A stretch of 48,653 bases of DNA, taken from an uncultured Saprospiraceae bacterium (lineage in GTDB: Bacteria > Bacteroidota > Bacteroidia > Chitinophagales > Saprospiraceae). The notes beneath the pieces are model-generated. The model made no database searches. It saw nothing but the letters and a program-made list of their open reading frames with translations, and was not told the origin of the DNA. This document shows, piece by piece, positions 17,182 to 25,292 of the stretch (its first letter is position 1; every line of letters starts with the position of its first letter). The position numbers and the translations under genes were made by a program. The stretch is from contig CALHAM010000025.1 in the NCBI GenBank assembly GCA_937934275.1, forward strand, positions 1 through 48,653, written 5' to 3'.

Positions 17182-20100
17182 ATGAATACATCGTTTCAAA
17201 CGCTGAATAACCTAACGGGTTGGTTGGTTTTTGCTGTTACTGCTCTGGTTTTAGGGGCTTCGGTAGAGCCGACCGGTAGTCTTTGGGATTGTGGCGAGTT
17301 TATCGCGGGCGCTTACAAACTACAGGTGGTCCACCCGCCAGGAGCGCCAATTTTCTTATTGGTCGGGCGCCTGTTTGCTTGGTCAGCCGAAATGTTGTCG
17401 GATAATCCGTCGGATATCGCCTATGCCATTAACCTCTTGTCGGCCCTGTGCACGGCCTTTGCCGCCATGTTTATCGCCTGGAGCACGACTATCCTGGCGC
17501 GTTTAGCGCTAATTGGCCGAGAGGAGGCTCCTAATAGCGCTCAAACAATAGTTATTCTCGGTTCGGGTGTCGTCGCAGGCTTATGCACAGCTTTTGCCAC
17601 GTCGGTGTGGTTTTCAGCGGTTGAAGGCGAGGTATATGCCATGTCTACGTTCTTTACCTGCCTAACCCTGTGGGCCACGCTAAAGTGGTACCAGTTGCCT
17701 GATACGGCAGAGGCGGATCGTTGGCTGGTGTTTGCTTTTTACAGCATCGCGCTTTCTATCGGAGTACACTTGCTTAGCCTGCTGACCCTTCCGGCGCTGG
17801 CCTTGTTTTATTATTTTAAGAAGGTGTCTCGCCCGACGTTTTGGGGCGCCGTCGCTGCGTCTTTTATAGGTGTTGTCTTTATCTACTTCATTCAGAAAGC
17901 CATCATCGCGGGCATTCCTGCGCTCTGGGCGAATTTAGATCTTCTTTTTGTCAATGTTTTTGGCTTGCCGTTCCACACCGGATTAATTGCTGTGGCACTG
18001 ATATTTGGAGGCCTTCTCTACGTGCTTTTGCGCTATGCACACAAGACTGAGAACAGTTTACTGCAACGAGTTACAGTCATGATTGGTGTGGTGGTCATTG
18101 CCTACACGGCTTATGGGATGGTTGTCCTGCGCGCTAATGCCAACCCGCCCATCAACATGAATGATCCCTCCGATGCCATGCGGTTGCTGCCTTACCTCAA
18201 CCGCGAACAGTATGGCGAGCGACCCCTACTGCGAGGGCCGCACTTCGATGCCCGACCTGTTGGCATCAAGAGTGTGCCTCGCTATGGGCGTGTAGGCAAG
18301 CGCTACGAAATCGTGGATGAGAAAATGGACTACGAGTATGCACCGGGAAGTCAGTCCTTATTTCCACGAATGGGCGACTACTCGCAAGGCCGCCCGCAGC
18401 TCTATCGCCAGTGGATCAACAAGCCCACCGGTGAACCCAACTTTGTAGATAACCTAAAGTTCTTCTTCCGCTACCAGCTCAATTGGATGTACCTGCGGTA
18501 CTTCATGTGGAATTTTGCTGGGCGTCAAAACGGCGAGCAAGGCCTGTATTCGTGGGACCCTACCTCAGGCAACTGGATTAGCGGCATTGACTTTTTGGAT
18601 AAAAACCGTATCGGCAGTGTGCGCGACATGCCTGACCACATGAAAAACAATCCAGCCCGAAATACCTATTACTTTATTCCGCTCCTTCTGGGGCTTATCG
18701 GGCTAGCTTTTCACTACAAGCGTCGCCCGCGCGATTTTGCAGCGCTTATGGTGTTGTTCCTCATTACCGGGGTAGGTATCATCATTTACTCCAACCAGCC
18801 GCCCAACGAGCCGCGCGAGCGCGATTACGTGCTGGTAGGCTCCATCTTCACCTTCGCCATCTGGATTGGGCTAGCTGTGGTTGCCCTATACGATCGCCTG
18901 ACGGAAGGACTAAGGCTGCCTGGTGCGCCTGCGGCAGTGCTTGCTTTTGGCTTATCGCTGTCGGCGCCCTTGTTGATGGTTACTCAAAACTGGGATGACC
19001 ACAGCCGCGCTAAGCATTATGCAGCTCGAGATTATGCCAGCAACTTTCTCAATTCTTGTGCCCCCAATGCCATCATCTTCACCTACGGCGACAACGATAC
19101 CTATCCGCTGTGGTATTGTCAGGAAGTAGAGGGCATCCGCACCGATGTGCGCGTAGTCAATCTTTCGCTCATTGCTGTGGACTGGTACATCGCTCAGTTG
19201 CGCCGCAAGGTGAACGACTCGCCGCCCATCGATATGGTGATTCCGCAAGAGCAATTGCGCGGCTACAAGCGCGTGCAAGTGCCTTTCTTCAACCCGCGTG
19301 GGGAAAATCCGGAAATGACGCTGACGGATTTGCTCAAGTTTGTCGGCGAAGACCATCCGGTGCCTGCCCAAGGCGGGCGCGATTTTGACTCGTATGTGCC
19401 CACGAATCGCGTAGTTATCCCTATAGATAAGCAGGCTATGATCGCCAATGGTTTGCTCGATCCTAACGAGCCTAACGTTGTGGATACCATTCGCTTCAGC
19501 TTGGGCGATCGCTCCTATCTCATCAAGGATGACCTTGCTATTCTCAACATTATTGCCGCTAACCTGCATAAGCGGCCCATCTACTGGGCCGTTACAGTGC
19601 GCGACGACAAAATTTTGGGCCTCAACAACTTCCTCCAATTGGAAGGGTTGGCTTTGCGCTTGGTCCCCATTCAGTCGCGCGGCGAAGGGGGAGCCTTCGG
19701 TAGCATCATTGGCAGCGGGCGCGTAGCTACCGATATTGCCTACGACAACATTATGAACAAATGGCGTTGGGGCAACTTCGACAAAGAGTGCACCTACGTC
19801 AATCGTTCCTACATGCCCAGCCTTCAAACAATGCGCGTGTCGATGATTCGCTTGGCGCGCAACTTAGTGCTCGAAGGCAAAAAAGATAAGGCTGAAGCGC
19901 TGGTGGATCGCTACTTCGAGGTCTTTCCGGAATGCAACTTCCCCTACGACCAGTTCGCCGCTTACATGGCCGATATTTATGCGCGAATCGATAATAAACA
20001 AAAAGCCGCCGAAAAAGTGCGCGCCATAGCCCGCACGCAGGAGGGTATTCTGCGCTTCATCAATGCTCAACCTGAGCACATCAAAAAGGGCTATGATCAG

Positions 20101-20253
20101 GAGTTCCGTTTTGCTGCTAGCACAGCCCAAACGCTGATGACCATCGCGCAGTCGATGCAGGATACAGCGCTTTTCGAGGAATTGCTCAAACAGTTTGATC
20201 CATATGTACCAGAATTGACCCAGATGATGATGCCGACGATACCAAGCGAATAA
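17182..20253 (+). CDS. DUF2723 (TMEM260-like) membrane protein, probable GT-C glycosyltransferase
   Basis: A 1023-residue protein. Around 12 hydrophobic segments occupy residues 12-600, broken by a long soluble loop near 320-480, and a soluble C-terminal domain (about 610-1023) ends in TPR-like helices. The DUF2723 signature is intact: GSLWDCGEF with Asp36 and Glu39 in the first extracytoplasmic loop, followed by HPPGAP (51-56). The related vertebrate protein TMEM260 is an O-mannosyltransferase for IPT domains, so this family is classed as GT-C; the bacterial activity is inference. The gene is followed after 8 bases by ruvX and probably heads the operon DUF2723-ruvX-def-ammonia-lyase. I find no convincing -7 element in the 103-base spacer after skp. 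Confidence 0.88.
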   Translation: MNTSFQTLNNLTGWLVFAVTALVLGASVEPTGSLWDCGEFIAGAYKLQVVHPPGAPIFLLVGRLFAWSAEMLSDNPSDIAYAINLLSALCTAFAAMFIAWSTTILARLALIGREEAPNSAQTIVILGSGVVAGLCTAFATSVWFSAVEGEVYAMSTFFTCLTLWATLKWYQLPDTAEADRWLVFAFYSIALSIGVHLLSLLTLPALALFYYFKKVSRPTFWGAVAASFIGVVFIYFIQKAIIAGIPALWANLDLLFVNVFGLPFHTGLIAVALIFGGLLYVLLRYAHKTENSLLQRVTVMIGVVVIAYTAYGMVVLRANANPPINMNDPSDAMRLLPYLNREQYGERPLLRGPHFDARPVGIKSVPRYGRVGKRYEIVDEKMDYEYAPGSQSLFPRMGDYSQGRPQLYRQWINKPTGEPNFVDNLKFFFRYQLNWMYLRYFMWNFAGRQNGEQGLYSWDPTSGNWISGIDFLDKNRIGSVRDMPDHMKNNPARNTYYFIPLLLGLIGLAFHYKRRPRDFAALMVLFLITGVGIIIYSNQPPNEPRERDYVLVGSIFTFAIWIGLAVVALYDRLTEGLRLPGAPAAVLAFGLSLSAPLLMVTQNWDDHSRAKHYAARDYASNFLNSCAPNAIIFTYGDNDTYPLWYCQEVEGIRTDVRVVNLSLIAVDWYIAQLRRKVNDSPPIDMVIPQEQLRGYKRVQVPFFNPRGENPEMTLTDLLKFVGEDHPVPAQGGRDFDSYVPTNRVVIPIDKQAMIANGLLDPNEPNVVDTIRFSLGDRSYLIKDDLAILNIIAANLHKRPIYWAVTVRDDKILGLNNFLQLEGLALRLVPIQSRGEGGAFGSIIGSGRVATDIAYDNIMNKWRWGNFDKECTYVNRSYMPSLQTMRVSMIRLARNLVLEGKKDKAEALVDRYFEVFPECNFPYDQFAAYMADIYARIDNKQKAAEKVRAIARTQEGILRFINAQPEHIKKGYDQEFRFAASTAQTLMTIAQSMQDTALFEELLKQFDPYVPELTQMMMPTIPSE

Positions 20254-20261
20254 AGAAGGCT

Positions 20262-20687
20262 ATGAGCCGTATTGTTGCTATTGATTTTGGGTTGAAACGC
20301 ACCGGTATTGCAGTTACCGATCCCCTAAAAATTATTGCCAGTGGGCTGACTACACTGCCCAGTGCTGAGGTATTGGCTTTTTTAAAGCAATATTGTGCCG
20401 AAGAACCGGTTGAGTGCTTTGTTGTGGGTTTGCCGTTGTATCCCGATGGCAACCCGGCTCAAATTGCCGAGCAGGCCGATGCTTTTGCTCAACAACTGCG
20501 CCGGCAATTCCCAGATAAGCCTGTCTTCCGACAAGACGAGCGCTATACTTCTACCGAAGCGAAACGCATCCTCCTGCAAAGCGGGGCTAAAAAGCAAAAA
20601 CGACGCGACAAAGCGGTGGTGGATAAAATCGCTGCAGCACTTATCCTCGAACAATTTATGCAAGAGCATTACTGGAGAAAGTCATGA
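20262..20687 (+). CDS. ruvX: Putative pre-16S rRNA nuclease / Holliday junction resolvase YqgF
   Basis: A 141-residue RNase H-fold protein. The first catalytic Asp is in IVAIDFGLKRTGIAVTD, the middle strand is CFVVGLPLYPDGN, and the distal acidic cluster is QDERYTSTEA with the final Asp in VDKIAAALILEQF. The family processes the 5' end of 16S rRNA in E. coli and is also annotated as a Holliday junction resolvase. The length is normal. The gene begins 8 bases after the DUF2723 gene and overlaps def by 4 bases (ATGA), so translation is probably coupled. Confidence 0.95.
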   Translation: MSRIVAIDFGLKRTGIAVTDPLKIIASGLTTLPSAEVLAFLKQYCAEEPVECFVVGLPLYPDGNPAQIAEQADAFAQQLRRQFPDKPVFRQDERYTSTEAKRILLQSGAKKQKRRDKAVVDKIAAALILEQFMQEHYWRKS

Positions 20688-21256
20688 TACTGCCCATATA
20701 TGCCTACGGCCAGCCGGTGCTAAAAAAAGTAGCTGCACCCATTAGTCCTGACTATCCCGGCCTGCATGAGCTCATTGCTAACATGTGGGAAACCATGTAT
20801 CACGCCGAAGGCGTGGGGCTGGCTGCCCCCCAAATAGGTCTATCCATCCGGCTTTTCGTAGTGGACACTACCGGATACAGGAAAGAGGCCCAGGGCGAAG
20901 AGCAAGCGCCGGGCATTAAGAAAGTCTTTATCAATGCTCGAATGCTCTCAGAAGAGGGGCCAGAATGGTCGTTTGAAGAAGGCTGCCTCAGTATTCCGTA
21001 CATTCGTGGCGATGTAGAACGCCCGCCCATCGTTCGCCTTCGGTATCAAGACGAAAATTTTCAAGAATATGAAGAGATTTACACGGGTGTCAATGCTCGT
21101 GTTATTCAGCACGAGTACGACCACCTTGAGGGTATCTTGTTCGTGGAACGCCTTAAGCCGCTCAAAAAGCGGCTGATAAAGCGCAAGTTAGAAGACATTC
21201 GCTGTGGACGCATACAGACCGATTACAAGATGCGCTTTGCCCTTCCTCGTCAATGA
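20684..21256 (+). CDS. def: Peptide deformylase
   Basis: A 190-residue metalloenzyme that removes the N-formyl group from nascent proteins. All three motifs are present: GVGLAAPQ (motif 1, ending at residue 50), EEGCLSIP with metal ligand Cys101, and QHEYDHLEG with ligands His143 and His147 and catalytic Glu144. The loop between motif 1 and motif 2 carries the small insertion common in Bacteroidota enzymes. It overlaps ruvX by 4 bases upstream and the ammonia-lyase gene by 4 bases downstream, so the three form one translationally coupled unit. Confidence 0.97.
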   Translation: MILPIYAYGQPVLKKVAAPISPDYPGLHELIANMWETMYHAEGVGLAAPQIGLSIRLFVVDTTGYRKEAQGEEQAPGIKKVFINARMLSEEGPEWSFEEGCLSIPYIRGDVERPPIVRLRYQDENFQEYEEIYTGVNARVIQHEYDHLEGILFVERLKPLKKRLIKRKLEDIRCGRIQTDYKMRFALPRQ

Positions 21257-22215
21257 ACTACACAAACATCCGCTGGGCGGATATTGAGGCCGCTCATGCG
21301 CGAATAGCGCCGTACATACACCGGACGCCGGTGCTAACCAGTCGCAGCATAAACGCCTTGGCAAGCTGCTCGCTGTTTTTTAAGTGCGAGAATTTTCAGA
21401 AAATCGGCGCATTCAAAATTCGAGGTGCTCTAAATGCCGCTTTGAGCTTGCGCCCTGAAGACGCGCAGCGCGGATTGGCTACGCACTCATCGGGCAACCA
21501 TGCACAAGCGGTGGCGTATGCAGCTCGTCAGTTAGGGGTAAAGGCGTACATCGTCATGCCCGAAAATTCACCCATTGTGAAGGTGAACGCCGTGCGCGGT
21601 TATGGAGCAGAGGTTACTTTTTGTGCACCCAATCAAGCGGCGCGCGAAGCAACGTTGCGGGAAATTGTGGCCCGCACCGGAGCGGCCTTTATCCATCCTT
21701 ACGACGACGATCGCGTCATTGGTGGGCAAGCCACTTGTGCCAAGGAGTTCCTGGAAGATGTGCCCGACTTAGAAGCCCTTGTTGCGCCTGTCGGAGGCGG
21801 AGGGCTGCTTTCGGGCACTTGCTTGAGTGCGCACTATATGGCCGCAGGCGTGTTGACTTATGCCGGTGAGCCAGAAGGTGCTGCAGATGCTGTGTTGAGC
21901 TTGCACTCGGGCCGCATAGAGAAAGCCCCCTACGTTAACACCATAGCCGATGGTCTTCTTACTACCTTGAGCGAACGGACGCTGCACATCCTTGCTCAGC
22001 ACGTCCAAGCCATTCTGACCGTAAGTGACGCTGAAATTCTGGCTGCGTTGCAGTTAGTCTTCGAGCGGATGAAAATAGTCATTGAACCCAGCTGTGCCGT
22101 GCCGTTGGCTGCCGTGCTCAAGCATCCGGAGCTATTTGTCGGTAAGCGGGTAGGCATCATTCTCACAGGCGGTAATGTGGACCTGAGCCGCCTGGCGAAG
22201 TGGTTCGCCCGGTAG
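21253..22215 (+). CDS. PLP-dependent threonine/serine ammonia-lyase (or racemase)
   Basis: A 320-residue fold-type II PLP enzyme without the C-terminal ACT regulatory domain of biosynthetic IlvA. The PLP lysine is Lys55 in GAFKIRGA, the substrate loop is SSGNHAQA, and the phosphate-binding glycine loop is VGGGGLLSG. The short form matches catabolic threonine dehydratases, serine racemase and threo-3-hydroxyaspartate ammonia-lyase, which cannot be told apart by eye. The products (2-aminoacrylate or 2-aminocrotonate) are substrates of RidA, which is encoded at the start of this window. The gene overlaps def by 4 bases and is the last gene of the DUF2723 operon; rodA follows with its own promoter. 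Confidence 0.9.
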   Translation: MNYTNIRWADIEAAHARIAPYIHRTPVLTSRSINALASCSLFFKCENFQKIGAFKIRGALNAALSLRPEDAQRGLATHSSGNHAQAVAYAARQLGVKAYIVMPENSPIVKVNAVRGYGAEVTFCAPNQAAREATLREIVARTGAAFIHPYDDDRVIGGQATCAKEFLEDVPDLEALVAPVGGGGLLSGTCLSAHYMAAGVLTYAGEPEGAADAVLSLHSGRIEKAPYVNTIADGLLTTLSERTLHILAQHVQAILTVSDAEILAALQLVFERMKIVIEPSCAVPLAAVLKHPELFVGKRVGIILTGGNVDLSRLAKWFAR

Positions 22216-22219
22216 TTTT

Positions 22220-22227
22220 TATCTTTG
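22220..22227 (+). promoter_or_regulatory. -7 promoter element of rodA
   Basis: TATCTTTG is an exact TAnnTTTG match immediately after the upstream stop codon and 27 bases before the rodA ATG at 22255. No good -33 TTG is seen. A TTG that would extend the rodA frame (22225) lies inside this element. Confidence 0.5.
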
Positions 22228-22254
22228 TTGCTATATTCACTCTTCCCCAATTTT

Positions 22255-23748
22255 ATGGGTACTCTACGGGGCAATTTCAGGAACACAGCCACCTCCATCA
22301 GTGAATTAGATCACATCTTGCTGATGTGCTACCTGGCTTTAGTGGCCATCGGCTGGCTCATGATCTATTCCGCAGGTGCTGCCTACAACGCCTCGCCTTT
22401 TGATTTGAGCAACAGTGCCGGCAAACAGCTGCTGTTTATTGTTGCGTGTACAGTGTTGCTGTTCTTTATCCAGATGTCCGACTGGATGTTTTGGCGGGTG
22501 TTGGCATTCCCTATTTATTTGGGAACGTTAATCCTACTGGCGGGCACGTTAGTTTTCGGTCGTGAAGTCAATGGGGCCAATGCTTGGTATCAATTTGGTG
22601 GGTTTTCCTTTCAGCCTTCGGAGATTGTCAAGTTCAGCACTTGCTTGGCCATAGCCAGTTATCTGAGCGGTACAGGGGTTAGTTTGCGCGATACGCGGAC
22701 GCGCCTCGTCGTTTTTGCTCTTTTTTTGCTGCCGGCATGCATCATTCTCTTACAGAAGGATACGGGGTCTGCACTAGTCTTCTTTTCGTTTTTACTGGTG
22801 TTATATCGCGAGGGTTTGCCGGGCGGTTGGTATGTGTTGGTGTTTGGCTCGGCTTTCATGGCCGTTTTAGGGCTGATGTATGCGCCGCTAAGTGTGTCGG
22901 CGGCAGTTTTGCTAGTGAGCGCTGCGCGCATGATGTGGATGCACGATATGACGCGCCCGTGGTGGTTTGTATGGTTAGCCCTATCCGCTTTTGCCTACTG
23001 GGGCGATGATGGGGTAAAATGGCTTGGAGAACGACTGTGGTTTGCTGAGGCCAGCAGTGATTTACCTGCGGCGCTGATCTCTCCATGGACGGCACCGGCC
23101 TTGCTCCTCTTTTTCTGGTTGTTCGTCTTTTTTAAAAATTACTGGCACAAAAACCTCATTATTCAGCGTCGGCTGCAACTGACCGCGCTGGTTACCTTTT
23201 TAGCGTGCGGCATAACCTTTTTAGCCGGATATGCTTACACTGTATTGCCGCAGCATCAACAGCAGCGTATTCGACTGTGGCTCAACCCGTCAGAAGCGGC
23301 AGCGGATACGAGAGGCTCGGCGTACAACCTGCTGCATTCTAAGATGGCTATCAGCTCGGGTGGGCTTTGGGGGAAAGGGCTTTTTGAAGGAAACATGACC
23401 AAGCTAAAGTACGTGCCAGAACAAAGCACAGACTTTATCTTTTGTACGGTAGGTGAAGAGCACGGCTTTGTAGGGGTAGTGGGTGTCATCGGGCTTTTCT
23501 TCCTGATGCTTTATCGCATCACGCAGCTTGCAGAACGCCAGCGCTCTAACTTTTCGCGCATTTACGCCTATGGTGTGGCTGGCGTAATTTTTATACACGT
23601 TGTCATCAACTTGGGGATGACGATGGGCCTTTTTCCGATCATTGGCATCCCATTGCCGTTCATTAGCGCAGGTGGTTCTTCACTCATTGGTTTTACGTTA
23701 ATGGTAGGTGTGCTGCTTAAGCTGGATAGCCGGCGCAATTTGGCCTAA
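22255..23748 (+). CDS. rodA: Rod-shape SEDS peptidoglycan polymerase RodA
   Basis: A 497-residue SEDS-family integral membrane protein that polymerises glycan strands from lipid II with a partner class B PBP. Signatures: GANAWYQFGGFSFQPSEIVK, QKDTGSALVF (the Asp corresponds to the essential SEDS aspartate), PEQSTDFIFCTVGEEHGFVG and PLPFISAGGSSL near the C-terminus. It is about 130 residues longer than E. coli RodA; the excess lies between the QKDTGSALVF region and the large loop (roughly 190-310) and contains additional hydrophobic helices. The ATG at 22255 is preferred to the TTG at 22225, which falls inside the -7 element. FtsW cannot be excluded outright, but no division cluster is nearby. 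The PBP2 gene is not adjacent. Confidence 0.88.
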   Translation: MGTLRGNFRNTATSISELDHILLMCYLALVAIGWLMIYSAGAAYNASPFDLSNSAGKQLLFIVACTVLLFFIQMSDWMFWRVLAFPIYLGTLILLAGTLVFGREVNGANAWYQFGGFSFQPSEIVKFSTCLAIASYLSGTGVSLRDTRTRLVVFALFLLPACIILLQKDTGSALVFFSFLLVLYREGLPGGWYVLVFGSAFMAVLGLMYAPLSVSAAVLLVSAARMMWMHDMTRPWWFVWLALSAFAYWGDDGVKWLGERLWFAEASSDLPAALISPWTAPALLLFFWLFVFFKNYWHKNLIIQRRLQLTALVTFLACGITFLAGYAYTVLPQHQQQRIRLWLNPSEAAADTRGSAYNLLHSKMAISSGGLWGKGLFEGNMTKLKYVPEQSTDFIFCTVGEEHGFVGVVGVIGLFFLMLYRITQLAERQRSNFSRIYAYGVAGVIFIHVVINLGMTMGLFPIIGIPLPFISAGGSSLIGFTLMVGVLLKLDSRRNLA

Positions 23749-23872
23749 TTGCCTGATTCGACCGCCCTTTGCATAGAGGGGAGATTTCAATCCTAAGATC
23801 CACACCAAAGATGGGCAAGACTGTAGTGCGTTGTGTGAAGGCATACCCTGAGTTTATTGCTAGTATTTGCCG

Positions 23873-25249
23873 ATGTTGCCCTATTTGTTACATCGCCTGC
23901 TGTTGGCCATTCCGACGTTGCTCGTTGTCTCCTTGGCGACGTTTGCCCTGAGCCATTGCACCGTTAGCGATCCCATTCCTTACGATTACGAGGCACAACC
24001 GGCAGCCTATTTAGCTCGAGCGCATCAGTTAGAGCTGGACAAACCACCTTTTTACTTTTCGCTGCGCAGCATGGCTGTGCCGGATACGCTGCATCGAATT
24101 TTACCAGTAGAAACGCGCGAACACTTGGCCAGGCTCACCTCAGTATGGGGCAATTGGTCTGCTATTGACCGCTACTGGAAAGCGGCCGCTGCCGTGGAGA
24201 TGGTTGGGCGCCCACACGCACAAGGCGGTGTACTGGTGACCCTCAGAGCCATGCGTTTTGCTCGTTCACCACAAGAAGCAGCACCTCTCATTGCTGCTTT
24301 GAACGCTTGGGCTGATGCTCTGCCAGACGCTACCTTGCGCGTACAGGTACAAGGACACCTAAGCATCGCCCAACAGGCGCTAACGCATTGGGCCGAACAT
24401 CCTCAGCGTTGGAAGACTCTCGTGCCGGTGTTGCATTGGCACGGTACCGACAATCGTTACCATCGTTGGTTGATGGGTTTTCTTAGTGGTAATCCGGGAG
24501 TGTCGACCATTACGGGCAATCCCTTAGTCAACGAGTTGCGTCCGCGCCTATATGCTACATTGCTTATCAATGGGATAGCCTTGCTGTTGGCATACGGGTT
24601 GGGCATACCTCTGGGCATGTTCATGGCCCGCTGGCAGGGGCGGCCGTGGGACAGCGCACTGCGCTTTGGCGTGCTTTTCACTTACTCTATGCCGGTTATT
24701 TGGTTGGGAAGTGTGCTGATGTTGCTGCTAGCTCGCCCTGATGTAGGCTTGGGCTGGCTGCGAGGCGGTTCCGCTGAGCCTTGGTCTCTGAGCGGCAAGT
24801 CCTTTTGGCAATGGGCCAGCAACAATGCCGACCACTTTCTGCTCCCCGCTTTTACACTGGCGTTGCACTACGGAGCTATCGTAGCTTTACAGATGCGCAC
24901 CGGCTTGGTAGAGGCCCTTGAGCAAGACTTTATCCGCACGGCGCGCGCCAAAGGGCTGAGCGAGCATACCGTCTTCTGGCGGCACGCTTTTCGCGATGGT
25001 CTTTTCCCGGTCATCACTACTTTCAGCCATTTTTTCCCCGTTCTGTTCAGTGGTTCATTGGTCGTCGAGTACCTGTTCGATTTCCCCGGCATGGGCGTCA
25101 AGATGCAAACCTCTTTTGCCCAGCACGACTACCCAGTGCTGTTCGCCATGGTGATGTTCATTGCTGCCATAACGCTGCTGGGCATGCTCATCGCCGATGT
25201 GCTCTACGCCTGGGCTGACCCACGCGTCCGGTTGGGTAGGAAGCGGTAG
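23873..25249 (+). CDS. OppB/DppB-type ABC transporter permease with long first loop
   Basis: A 458-residue inner-membrane permease of the peptide/nickel ABC importer family. TM1 is at about 8-28 (LAIPTLLVVSLATFAL). The next membrane helix begins only near 223 (LINGIALLLAYGLGIPLG), leaving a periplasmic loop of about 190 residues. The cytoplasmic EAA-type coupling motif is present (DFIRTARAKGLSEHTVFWRHAF), as is the C-terminal FPGMG segment. No OppC-type permease, ATPase or binding protein is encoded beside it, so its partners must be elsewhere. The ATG at 23873 is chosen; a TTG two codons upstream is an alternative. It converges on the M28 peptidase gene. Confidence 0.88.
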   Translation: MLPYLLHRLLLAIPTLLVVSLATFALSHCTVSDPIPYDYEAQPAAYLARAHQLELDKPPFYFSLRSMAVPDTLHRILPVETREHLARLTSVWGNWSAIDRYWKAAAAVEMVGRPHAQGGVLVTLRAMRFARSPQEAAPLIAALNAWADALPDATLRVQVQGHLSIAQQALTHWAEHPQRWKTLVPVLHWHGTDNRYHRWLMGFLSGNPGVSTITGNPLVNELRPRLYATLLINGIALLLAYGLGIPLGMFMARWQGRPWDSALRFGVLFTYSMPVIWLGSVLMLLLARPDVGLGWLRGGSAEPWSLSGKSFWQWASNNADHFLLPAFTLALHYGAIVALQMRTGLVEALEQDFIRTARAKGLSEHTVFWRHAFRDGLFPVITTFSHFFPVLFSGSLVVEYLFDFPGMGVKMQTSFAQHDYPVLFAMVMFIAAITLLGMLIADVLYAWADPRVRLGRKR

Positions 25250-25292
25250 GCCTCGCCTGCGGAAAAATGGCGGCAATACGGAGAAAATAGCG

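Noticed and set aside
18952-19827. A 291-codon open frame on the minus strand inside the DUF2723 gene
   Set aside because: It is fully antisense to a protein with strong family motifs, has low-complexity His/Val-rich composition and no promoter; it is a shadow of the GC-rich coding strand.
23769-23951. A 60-codon frame in the rodA-OppB spacer
   Set aside because: It overlaps the start of the permease gene in another frame and has no family features.
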